Source: Fibrobacter sp. UBA1313 (GTDB lineage Bacteria; Fibrobacterota; Fibrobacteria; Fibrobacterales; Fibrobacteraceae). From it: a stretch of DNA of 14,636 nt. A program made the position numbers and the translations under genes. Location: assembly GCA_002307115.1 (NCBI GenBank), contig DBTP01000033.1, positions 3,450 to 18,085 of the forward strand. Reading direction: 5' to 3'. Positions 7,683 to 14,384 of the stretch are shown one piece after another; position 1 is the stretch's first letter; each line of letters begins with the position of its first letter. The notes beneath the pieces were generated by a model, which saw only the letters and a list, made by a program, of their open reading frames with translations, made no database searches and was not told the origin of the DNA.

Positions 7683-7703
7683 ATAAGCATCCATTTCATA
7701 TAA
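7670..7703 (-). repeat. Perfect 17-bp tandem duplication spanning the cotH-like start codon
   Basis: The unit gcatccatttcatataa (+ strand) occurs at 7670-7686 and again at 7687-7703 without a mismatch. Each copy carries the minus-strand sequence ATGAAATGGATGC, so the start region is duplicated. Because 17 is not a multiple of three, the outer ATG (7699) reads only six codons (MKWMLI) and stops at a TGA (7681-7679) that overlaps the inner ATG (7682-7680) as ATGA. This could couple translation or allow copy-number slippage. Confidence 0.95.
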
Positions 7704-8178
7704 ATCTCAACAAATAAAAGGTTTCTTATAGGGACAAAAAGACGAAGGCCCGTTGTAAAGAATAAGTAAAATAAGCAAAAGTGAATTCCTTTTTTTTGCC
7801 TTATTTCAGAAATATTTTTAACGAAAGTGACATACAAAGTGCTTATGAGATTAATTGTTCCGTTTTTATGTTCTGCTGTTTTCTCTGAAGTCTTTGAGTC
7901 GTTTTAAGGTGAAGTTGCCCTATTTCTTGATTTCTTCAAAACGATGAAAAATATTTTAACTCCAGTATTTTTGAAAAAAACATATTGAACGCACTTGTGA
8001 ACAAAAGAAAATGGCATCGATCCAGGAGGCCTCCAATATTTTCCAGTGGGAATGTATTTTTAGAAAAGTCCTGTATACTGAGGTATACCAAAAAGGCAAA
8101 CGCGCCGTTTTAAAGGTTGCCCACCGTTCCTTTTAATGGATATATTGAAAGACAGTTTATGACCCCATGCAGGAGCCT
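7704..8178. other. AT-rich divergent intergenic region between cotH-like and xylanase genes
   Basis: No gene is supported in these 475 bases. It must contain the promoters of both divergent units. The left two thirds are very AT-rich with an 8-base T run near 7789-7797. Two symmetrical sites lie closer to the xylanase: GGAGGCCTCC (8025-8034) and GTATAC-TGAG-GTATAC (8073-8088). A plausible xylanase promoter lies at 8117-8146. I could not pick a convincing promoter for the cotH-like gene. Confidence 0.6.
8117..8146 (+). promoter_or_regulatory. Possible sigma-70-type promoter of the xylanase gene
   Basis: TTGCCC (8117-8122) and TATATT (8141-8146) are separated by 18 bases, giving transcription from about 8153 and a 25-base leader to the ATG at 8179. 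The -10 is good, the -35 only moderate. Confidence 0.4.
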
Positions 8179-9813
8179 ATGTTTTTCAAAACCATTCTTC
8201 TTCTCATTTTAAGTGCCGCCGCCCTGTGCCTTGCGGACAACATTCTCAGCAACGGTGACATGGAATACGGCGATGGTGGCTGGTACCTATGGAACAATCC
8301 CGAAGGACCTGCCGAAGTCGAATACAGCGTAGGCAAAATAGGCCTCGGCGTGAATGGTTCACAGGGTGCGATAGTCTCCATTAAAAAGAAACCGAAAGAC
8401 TGGTGGGGACTTCAGCTACAAACTCCCAAAATGCTCACGGACTCGGCATTTTACACCCTCGAATTCGCAGCCAAAGGCCAAGGCCCCATCACCGCCACCA
8501 TTCAGGGAGGCGAACCGGACTACCGTCAAAAAGAAAGCATTTCCGTAGACCTCACCCCCGAATGGAAAACCTATTCTCTCAAGTTCCTCGCTGATCAAAA
8601 AGGCTACGGCCTCAACAATGTGGTTTTCCAAATCGGACAAGCGGCGCGAACGCTTTACATCGATGACGTGACAGTCACTAAAGCCCCCAACATGGATGAT
8701 TCCTGGTACCAAGGCGCGGAAGCCCGCATCGATAGCCTTCGCAAAAAAGATTTTGCAATAAAAGCAACACCGGGGGCAAACGTCTCCGTGGAACTCATCC
8801 GCCACCAATTCCCTTTTGGCACAGCCCTCGCCCTTTACGACACGCAGGACAGCATTGAAAAATGGTACCGCAAAACGGCCACAAAATATTTCTGGTTCGG
8901 TGTGAGTGAAAACCAGTTCAAATGGCCCGAGTATGAACCTAAAAAAGGAAAGCTCAAAAAAGAGGCCATGAATGAATACATAAAATTCACAGAGGACAAC
9001 GGCTGGCAACTCCGCGGTCACGCGCTCATGTGGGCCATTCAAGGTTACGGTTATGACAAGCACTGGAGCATTCAAGGCAGTTGCAAAGAGATCGCCTCCA
9101 ATCTGAAAACACGCATTGATCGCGATCTCCAGGAATACAAAGGAAAGATCACCGAATATGACGTTTGGAACGAACCTTTCCATGAGCCCTTCCTCTTTGA
9201 CAAATGCGGCTGGAGCCTTTTGGACAGTGCCTTTTTGTGGGCTCACCGCGCCGATCCTTCCGCAGCGCTGTATATCAATGAGTACAACGTCGTCGCCGCT
9301 GGTGAAACAGACCGATTCTACGAACTCGTCAAAGGAATGCTTCAGAGAAAAATTCCGGTGCAGGGACTCGGTGTACAATGCCATTTTCAGGCGCGCCCCG
9401 TCATGCCAGCGATGATCAAAGAACGTCTCGATAAACTCGGTTCCCTAGGGCTACCGATTAAGGTAACAGAACTCGATTTCGGTACGTACAACGGTGGACT
9501 TGGCATTTCTGAAGAAGAGCAAGCGGCTCGATATGAAATGTTCCTCCGCACGGCCTTCAGCCACCCCGCTATCAAAGGCATTCTTCTCTGGGGATTCTGG
9601 GACAATCGTCACTGGATCAAAAACGGAGGCATTATCGCTGACGATGGCCGTGAAAAGCCCGCCGCAAAAGTCATCTACGATCTTTGGCACAAAACGTGGA
9701 CCACCCAAGCGACACTTACCGCCGACAAAGAGGGCATCGCGAGATTCCGTGGGTTCCCGGGTAAATACAAAGTAACGATTGACGGGAAGAGCAAAGAAGA
9801 ATGGCTAAAATAA
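8179..9813 (+). CDS. GH10 endo-beta-1,4-xylanase with N-terminal CBM4/9-like module
   Basis: The 544-aa secreted enzyme hydrolyses internal beta-1,4 bonds of xylan. A signal peptide (FFKTILLLILSAAALCLA) is followed by a jelly-roll module (about 21-167: 'NILSNGDMEYGDGGW...LYIDDVTV') typical of CBM4/9 carbohydrate binding. The GH10 barrel covers about 180-505: 'ENQFKWPEYEPKKG', 'RGHALMW', 'YDVWNEPFHE' with acid/base E332, 'LYINEYN', 'VQGLGVQCHF', 'KVTELDFG' with nucleophile E431, and 'GILLWGFWD'. A short beta tail ends the protein; there is no polyserine linker and no type IX-like tail. The frame could also begin at the ATG at 8167, but AGGAG (8171-8175) lies just before the ATG at 8179 and the signal peptide starts there; the spacing of three bases is short. 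The esterase gene lies downstream on the same strand, past a MITE-like element. Confidence 0.95.
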   Translation: MFFKTILLLILSAAALCLADNILSNGDMEYGDGGWYLWNNPEGPAEVEYSVGKIGLGVNGSQGAIVSIKKKPKDWWGLQLQTPKMLTDSAFYTLEFAAKGQGPITATIQGGEPDYRQKESISVDLTPEWKTYSLKFLADQKGYGLNNVVFQIGQAARTLYIDDVTVTKAPNMDDSWYQGAEARIDSLRKKDFAIKATPGANVSVELIRHQFPFGTALALYDTQDSIEKWYRKTATKYFWFGVSENQFKWPEYEPKKGKLKKEAMNEYIKFTEDNGWQLRGHALMWAIQGYGYDKHWSIQGSCKEIASNLKTRIDRDLQEYKGKITEYDVWNEPFHEPFLFDKCGWSLLDSAFLWAHRADPSAALYINEYNVVAAGETDRFYELVKGMLQRKIPVQGLGVQCHFQARPVMPAMIKERLDKLGSLGLPIKVTELDFGTYNGGLGISEEEQAARYEMFLRTAFSHPAIKGILLWGFWDNRHWIKNGGIIADDGREKPAAKVIYDLWHKTWTTQATLTADKEGIARFRGFPGKYKVTIDGKSKEEWLK

Positions 9814-10026
9814 AGGGCCCCTCTAAAAATTGGCTTGTGACTGCAAAATTGCTGAGGCCAAGTCAGAAACACGAACACTTGCGCTTTAGCACTTAGTGAC
9901 TCTGATCCTTCATAGATGATAGATGCTTTTGCGAAATGAGTGGGGGTATCCATCCTCACCACTACGTGGCTGACCCGCGGGAACCAAGTTCTGGTCATAG
10001 AAAATGAATTTTTAGAGGGTCTCTTT
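9812..10026. mobile_element. MITE-like 215-bp element with 20-bp terminal inverted repeats
   Basis: The left end (9812-9831) and right end (10007-10026) are inverted copies: 18 of 20 positions pair exactly, one is G-T and one is a mismatch (C 9818 against T 10020). The inner 13 bp (CCCTCTAAAAATT / AATTTTTAGAGGG) are perfect. The interior has no credible gene. Size and structure fit a miniature transposable element mobilised by an insertion sequence elsewhere. No clear target-site duplication is visible, and the left end abuts the xylanase stop codon, so a long-range stem that insulates the two genes is an alternative. The rest of the gap to 10152 holds the esterase leader. Confidence 0.5.
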
Positions 10027-10082
10027 CCATCGAAACTCTAGTTTCTAGCTCCTGAAGAGCGTTTAATTTCTTACAACGTATT

Positions 10083-10111
10083 TTTACAAATCGTCAGAGA
10101 AAAAATATTAA
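10083..10111 (+). promoter_or_regulatory. Possible promoter of the esterase gene
   Basis: TTTACA (10083-10088) and TATTAA (10106-10111) are 17 bases apart, 42 bases before the GTG start. A second -10-like TATACA lies at 10116-10121 without a good -35. If real, the esterase is transcribed independently of the xylanase. Confidence 0.35.
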
Positions 10112-10152
10112 GCGATATACATTTCAGAAAATCCCTTTCGGAGGTTTTCATC

Positions 10153-11718
10153 GTGAAAACATCGTTTCTTTTTGCTTCTGTACTTTTTTTGTGGGCATTA
10201 TTTTCTGTACAAGTGTCTGCGGCTCCAGATCCAAACTTTCATATTTACATTGCCTTCGGCCAGTCTAATATGGAAGGACAGGCCACAGCGATTGACGCAA
10301 ATAAAGTCAAAAATGATCGTTTTCAGGTACTCGCCTCCATGACGTGTTCTAATATGGGACGCACTCTCGGGCAATGGGCAGTGGCCGTTCCGCCGCTTTT
10401 CCATTGCTACACAGGCCTTTCCCCCGCAGACTACTTCGGCAAAACAATGGCGGATAGTCTCCCCGGCATCAAGATCGGTGTCATTCCGGTAGCAGTCGCG
10501 GGCACGGCGATCAAACTTTTCGACAAAGCCCAATACAGCTCATACCTTCCCACAACAGAATCCTACTTACAGCAAAAAGCCGCCGACTACGGCGGAAATC
10601 CTTATGGAAGAATTATTGACCTTGCCAAGGAAGCGCAAAAAGTCGGAGTCATCAAGGGAATATTAATGCATCAGGGCGAAACAGATGCGTATAACGATGA
10701 CTGGGCTAACACGGTTAAAAAAGTTTACACCGATATGCTCACCGATCTCAGCCTTTCCGCTGACACAGTGCCCTTCATCGCAGGCGAAGTCCTGAGCCCT
10801 GGGCAATGCTCAGACGCGAATTCACAAATTAATGCGCTCCCGAACAAAATTTCAACGGCACATGTGGTAAGTTCGAGTGGTTGCACAGGAGGTTCAGATA
10901 ACCTGCATTTTGATAACGCCGGCTATCAGGAACTAGGAAAACGCTATGCTAAGATGATGCTTTCACTTCTTAAAAGATCGCCATCGCCATCTTCATCGTC
11001 CTCCTCTGTCATCGTTTCATCTTCTTCCTCAGCAACCGAGTTGACTCCGTTCAAATCGCATTCTATTCCAGGAACTATTGAAGCGGAAGATTATGATAAC
11101 GGAGGGCAGAACATCGCCTATTACGATATCGATACACAAAATGAAACAACACTTTATCGTACCGATAACGCGGGCATCGACAGCGCGGGAAACGCTTTCG
11201 TTTACGGATGGGCCCAAAACGGCGAATGGCTTAAATACACGGTGAATGTAACAGAAGCGGGAATGATGCAATACACAGTGCGCATCGCAAGCGCAAACGA
11301 CAACGCTTCTTTCAGCCTTTATATGGATGACACCGCAATTGCGGACAACATTACTGTTCCAAATACCGGTGGCTGGAAAACGTTCCAAGAAATCTCGGAC
11401 ACCACTTCCACAATTTCCGCCGGGACACATGTACTCAAAGTCAGCGTGGATGCAGCCTACTTCAACATCGACTGGGTTAAATTTGAAAAGCTTGGAACGA
11501 CAGGTATTACAACGGCGCTACAGGGAATTCAAACCCGTAAAACCAATTATGCGGTTTACAATCTGAACGGGAAACGCATCGCTGTATTCACCGCAAAAAG
11601 CACTGGAGTCGAAACGGCTTGGAATAAAGTGCGCACCCGTTTTCCTTCGGGAATATATTTACTCAAAAATATATCCACTGGTTCCATTCGAAAAATTTCG
11701 AACTCAACAGACTACTAA
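10153..11718 (+). CDS. CE6-type acetylxylan esterase with CBM6 and type IX-like C-terminal domain
   Basis: The 521-aa secreted enzyme should remove acetyl groups from xylan. The signal peptide (1 to about 23) precedes a SASA/CE6 catalytic domain (about 27-273): 'IYIAFGQSNMEGQ' with nucleophile S38, 'LMHQGETDAY' with E176, and 'GSDNLHFDNAGY' with D249 and H252. These match the Ser-Glu-Asp-His set reported for Fibrobacter CE6 esterases. A polyserine linker (about 277-293) leads to a CBM6 module (about 303-446: 'GTIEAEDYDNGG', 'GEWLKYTVNV', 'FNIDWVKFEK'). Residues about 464-521 form a sorting-type tail ('YNLNGKRIAVF...FPSGIYLL'). The start is a GTG: GGAGG lies eight bases upstream and the signal peptide begins with Met-Lys. 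A sialate O-acetylesterase would share the fold, but CBM6 and the neighbouring xylanase favour xylan as substrate. Confidence 0.93.
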   Translation: MKTSFLFASVLFLWALFSVQVSAAPDPNFHIYIAFGQSNMEGQATAIDANKVKNDRFQVLASMTCSNMGRTLGQWAVAVPPLFHCYTGLSPADYFGKTMADSLPGIKIGVIPVAVAGTAIKLFDKAQYSSYLPTTESYLQQKAADYGGNPYGRIIDLAKEAQKVGVIKGILMHQGETDAYNDDWANTVKKVYTDMLTDLSLSADTVPFIAGEVLSPGQCSDANSQINALPNKISTAHVVSSSGCTGGSDNLHFDNAGYQELGKRYAKMMLSLLKRSPSPSSSSSSVIVSSSSSATELTPFKSHSIPGTIEAEDYDNGGQNIAYYDIDTQNETTLYRTDNAGIDSAGNAFVYGWAQNGEWLKYTVNVTEAGMMQYTVRIASANDNASFSLYMDDTAIADNITVPNTGGWKTFQEISDTTSTISAGTHVLKVSVDAAYFNIDWVKFEKLGTTGITTALQGIQTRKTNYAVYNLNGKRIAVFTAKSTGVETAWNKVRTRFPSGIYLLKNISTGSIRKISNSTDY

Positions 11719-11755
11719 AAAAATATTTTTGATAGATTTCAATGTAAGGTAAAGA

Positions 11756-11790
11756 CAAGAAAGCCTGCGATAAGATCGCAGGCTTTCTTG
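11756..11790. terminator. Bidirectional terminator between the esterase and argG
   Basis: CAAGAAAGCCTGCGAT (11756-11771) pairs perfectly over 16 bp with ATCGCAGGCTTTCTTG (11775-11790) around a three-base AAG loop. It lies 37 bases past the esterase stop and 21 bases past the argG stop, so it can end both convergent transcripts. T runs after the stem are short; the pyrimidine-rich stem end supplies part of the U tract. Confidence 0.85.
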
Positions 11791-11811
11791 AGTTTCAATC
11801 TGAACCAAAGA

Positions 11812-13077
11812 TTATTTGATAATCTTCGTCGAACCAAAATCAACGTTATTCTTTTTGCCAAGCAACAACGCGCGAGTCTTCATGGGGAGACCAAAACAAT
11901 GAATGAATCCGGTGGCATCCTTCTGATCATACATTTCCACATCAGAAAAACCGCCGAGATCCATGTCGTAAAGGCTGAACGGGCTCTTCATGCCAGCAGG
12001 GATCACATTGCCCTTGTAGAGTTTCAAGGTAACGTCACCCGTCACGACTTTCTGCGTTTCGGCAATGAAAGCATCCATCGCCTGACGAAGCGGCGTAAAC
12101 CACTGGCCGTTATAGACGAGGTTCGCATAGGTCATGGACATCTTCTGCTTTTCAAACAAGGTTTCCTTGTCAAGCACAATCTGTTCCAGGCATTCGTGAG
12201 CCTTGTAAAGAAGCGTGCCGCCCGGAGTTTCATAAACGCCACGGCTCTTTAAACCGACAAGACGGTTTTCAACAATGTCCAACAGGCCGCAAGCGTGTTC
12301 GCCACCAATCTTGTTGAGGAATTCTAACAATTCCACAGGACCCAATTTTTTACCGTTGACGGCCACCGGAGTGCCTTTGTCAAAGCTGATCGTCACATGA
12401 GCAGGCTTGTTCGGAGCCGATTCATAGGTGTTTGAAAGCTTGAGCATATCATACTTGTGTTCCAAATCCGGCTGTTCCAAAATGCCGCCTTCGTGAGAAA
12501 GGTGCCAGAGGTTGCCATCTTCAGAATAAATTTTCTTTTTGGTGACCGTAATGGGAATCTTACGTTTTGCCGCATAATCCACCATGGCTTCGCGGCTATG
12601 AAATTCCCACTTGGGATCCTTCCAAGGAGCAATCACCACGAGGGTAGGATCAAGGGCCGCATAAGTAAGTTCGAAACGAACTTGGTCATTACCCTTGCCC
12701 GTAGCACCATGAGAAACCGCATAAGCGCCTTCCTGTTGAGCAATCAGAACTTGGTACTTCGCGATAAGTGGGCGAGCAAAAGACGTGCCGAGAAGGTAAG
12801 TGCCTTCATATTTTGCACCCGCACGAACGGTGGGCCAAACATAGTCTTCCAAGAACTCCTTACGAAGATCCAGCACATAGCACTTGGACGCCCCAGTCGC
12901 AATGGCCTTCTTTTTGAGAGCAGGAGCATCACAATCCCCTTGACCCAAGTCTGCGGCAAAAGCAATCACTTCGCAGTCATAATTTTCTTTGAGCCAGGGA
13001 ATAATTACGGAAGTATCGAGTCCGCCACTATAGGCGAGAACCACTTTTTTCTTCTGATCTTTAGAAGCTTTTTTCAT
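11812..13077 (-). CDS. argG: Argininosuccinate synthase
   Basis: The 421-aa cytoplasmic enzyme joins citrulline and aspartate with ATP to give argininosuccinate, the penultimate step of arginine synthesis. The N-terminal P-loop motif of the family is clear ('VVLAYSGGLDTSVI'). Further signatures are 'ADLGQGD', 'GTSFARPLIAK', 'SHGATGKGNDQVRFE', 'APWKDPKWEFHSREAMVDYA' and 'NLWHLSHEGGILEQP'. Length is normal for the family (about 400-450). The open frame reaches to 13107, but the start at 13077 has an AAAAGGA ribosome site six bases upstream (13084-13090) and begins with a plausible lysine-rich leader, so the longer form is rejected. It is transcribed away from the MCE gene; the 52-base gap must hold both promoters. 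No ARG-box was recognised with confidence. Confidence 0.97.
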   Translation of the reverse strand: MKKASKDQKKKVVLAYSGGLDTSVIIPWLKENYDCEVIAFAADLGQGDCDAPALKKKAIATGASKCYVLDLRKEFLEDYVWPTVRAGAKYEGTYLLGTSFARPLIAKYQVLIAQQEGAYAVSHGATGKGNDQVRFELTYAALDPTLVVIAPWKDPKWEFHSREAMVDYAAKRKIPITVTKKKIYSEDGNLWHLSHEGGILEQPDLEHKYDMLKLSNTYESAPNKPAHVTISFDKGTPVAVNGKKLGPVELLEFLNKIGGEHACGLLDIVENRLVGLKSRGVYETPGGTLLYKAHECLEQIVLDKETLFEKQKMSMTYANLVYNGQWFTPLRQAMDAFIAETQKVVTGDVTLKLYKGNVIPAGMKSPFSLYDMDLGGFSDVEMYDQKDATGFIHCFGLPMKTRALLLGKKNNVDFGSTKIIK

Positions 13078-13106
13078 GGAGTGTCCTTTTGTAAAATCAT
13101 GGCACA

Positions 13107-13120
13107 AATATAGCTATATT
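13107..13120. promoter_or_regulatory. Palindrome with -10-like hexamers on both strands, argG/mlaD-like intergenic
   Basis: AATATAGCTATATT is a perfect 14-bp palindrome. It offers TATATT as a -10-like hexamer for both strands (13115-13120 on +, 13112-13107 on -). For argG this gives a leader of about 20-25 bases; for the MCE gene it would give an almost leaderless mRNA. No good -35 is visible for either direction. Confidence 0.35.
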
Positions 13121-13129
13121 AGAAGAATC

Positions 13130-14116
13130 ATGAAGCTCTCGGACAAATCCATCGGATACCTTTCCTTTATCGGTATTTTCCTCATTCTTGGAGGGTTGAT
13201 CTTTGGAATGTGGCAGGCTCACCGACAGACATCCCATACCGCTATCGTGGACTTCCCTGAATTAGGTTCCTTACAGCCCGAAGATGCAGTCACCGACAGA
13301 GGCTACCAAGTCGGGCGCGTAGGATCTGTCACATGGCTTGGCCACAAGGCTCGTATCGTCATCCTCTTTGACGAACCTATTGTACTTCGCGAAGGAACCG
13401 TTTTTCGCAACATCAACTACGCCTTGATGGGTCAAAGGCGCGTCGATGTCATTCGCTCAAAAACAGGGCACAAACTCTCCAGCGATCATATATATCAGGG
13501 TGAATTTGTCCCTGGCGTCGCTGAAACGTTGCGTCTCATGGAAAGCATCGTTGCCCAAATCAAAGGCATCCAAGAGTTGGTGATGTTGATTGCCTTAGGA
13601 AACGATACCGTACCTTCGGTCCCTACCCTCTTCAACTCAGCTCTCAAAAATGCAGATTCTATCGTCAATGAACTTGAAAAGATGACAGCAGAAGTGCAGC
13701 CCAAGGTCAACAGTTTATTGAATCAAACGGAAGCCGCATCACAAACAGTCATTGCGGTTTCAGGAACTGCAGATTCTACCATCCGCGCCATCGAATCTCA
13801 AGCAACCGATAAAATACAAGACGCGAACCAAGCGATCCATGAACTTTCCGAAGGGATTGCCACCATTGACACCATCACGCAGGCAATTGAAATGAACCCC
13901 ACGGCACAGAACCTCTTGAATAGCCGCGAAAAGATTGACAAAGTGGATAGTCTGATTACGACAGTCAACGGACTCATCAAAGCAATCAATACCAAAGGAT
14001 TTGCTCTTTACGATGAAAACGGCAAGAAAATCAGCCTCATCACTTGGAAAAATTTGAATTTGATCGGTGCCACCGCTCGCGAAAAAGCCAAACAACGGCA
14101 ACAGCAAGCAAAATAA
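13130..14116 (+). CDS. MCE/MlaD-domain protein, single-pass membrane
   Basis: The 328-aa protein has one N-terminal transmembrane helix (about 9-26: 'IGYLSFIGIFLILGGLIFGM') followed by an MCE domain (about 36-118: 'AIVDFPELGSLQPEDAVTDR', 'GYQVGRVGSVTW', 'ARIVILFDEPIVLREGTVFR', 'GQRRVDVIRSKTG'). MCE proteins form hexameric rings that carry lipids between inner and outer membranes. After it comes a long, predominantly helical region rich in Ala, Gln, Asn and Thr (about 135-290) that is probably coiled coil and could make a tube as in long MCE proteins, then a basic C terminus (KAKQRQQQAK). The ATG at 13130 is preferred: the upstream extension to 13076 is polar, unlike an N-terminal anchor, and overlaps argG. 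AGAAGA (13121-13126) is a weak ribosome site. No MlaE or MlaF permease/ATPase genes accompany it here. Confidence 0.87.
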   Translation: MKLSDKSIGYLSFIGIFLILGGLIFGMWQAHRQTSHTAIVDFPELGSLQPEDAVTDRGYQVGRVGSVTWLGHKARIVILFDEPIVLREGTVFRNINYALMGQRRVDVIRSKTGHKLSSDHIYQGEFVPGVAETLRLMESIVAQIKGIQELVMLIALGNDTVPSVPTLFNSALKNADSIVNELEKMTAEVQPKVNSLLNQTEAASQTVIAVSGTADSTIRAIESQATDKIQDANQAIHELSEGIATIDTITQAIEMNPTAQNLLNSREKIDKVDSLITTVNGLIKAINTKGFALYDENGKKISLITWKNLNLIGATAREKAKQRQQQAK

Positions 14117-14121
14117 ACTTT

Positions 14122-14156
14122 AGGATTCCTTCACTGCGAGGAATCTTTGTTTTTAT
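14122..14156 (+). terminator. Terminator after the MCE gene
   Basis: AGGATTCCT (14122-14130) pairs with AGGAATCTT (14139-14147), one G-T pair included, around an eight-base loop, and is followed by TGTTTTTATT. Confidence 0.75.
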
Positions 14157-14179
14157 TGAAATTTTTCAAAATAATCCCC

Positions 14180-14207
14180 TTGACAGGTACCCTCTCCTTG
14201 CTATATT
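14180..14207 (+). promoter_or_regulatory. Sigma-70-type promoter of tRNA-Asn
   Basis: A perfect TTGACA (14180-14185) and TATATT (14202-14207) are separated by 16 bases. Transcription would start near 14214, about 14 bases before the mature tRNA. This is the strongest promoter-like sequence in the window, as expected for a stable RNA gene. Confidence 0.8.
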
Positions 14208-14227
14208 TGGCCACATCAATGCTATGA

Positions 14228-14300
14228 TGCCTCATAGCTCAGTTGGTAGAGCCCGCGACTGTTAATCGCGTTGTCCCTGGTTCGAGTCCAGGTGAGGCAG
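14228..14300 (+). tRNA. tRNA-Asn(GTT)
   Basis: The cloverleaf is complete: acceptor TGCCTCA (14228-14234) with TGAGGCA (14293-14299), D stem GCTC/GAGC, anticodon stem CGCGA/TCGCG with loop CTGTTAA and anticodon GTT (14261-14263), and T stem CCTGG/CCAGG with loop TTCGAGT. G at 14300 is the discriminator. The 3' CCA is not encoded and must be added by a nucleotidyltransferase. The first pair is U1-A72, which is unusual but seen in bacterial tRNA-Asn. Confidence 0.97.
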
Positions 14301-14302
14301 TT

Positions 14303-14337
14303 AAAAAGACCTGATTTCGATCAGGTCTTTTTTTGTT
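14303..14337. terminator. Terminator after tRNA-Asn, probably bidirectional
   Basis: AAAAAGACCTGAT (14303-14315) pairs perfectly with ATCAGGTCTTTTT (14320-14332) around a stable TTCG tetraloop, with a T run continuing to 14334. The A run on the left gives a T run on the minus strand, so it can also terminate the yciH-like gene coming from the right. Confidence 0.92.
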
Positions 14338-14384
14338 TAAACTTTTCGTAGTCTATTAAAATTAAAACGCGCACGATCAGTCCG

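Noticed and set aside
8416..9384. 322-codon open frame on the minus strand
   Set aside because: It is fully antisense to the GH10 catalytic domain, whose motifs are intact; the Phe/Val-rich translation is a typical shadow.
9675..9998. 107-codon minus-strand open frame covering the MITE-like interior
   Set aside because: It overlaps the end of the xylanase gene, shows no transposase motif I can recognise and has no ribosome site, so I treat the element as non-coding.
12457..13113. 218-codon open frame on the + strand
   Set aside because: It is antisense to the N-terminal half of argG and has no domain or ribosome site.
13076..13129. N-terminal extension of the MCE protein
   Set aside because: It would overlap the argG start, places a polar segment before the membrane anchor and has no better ribosome site than the ATG at 13130.
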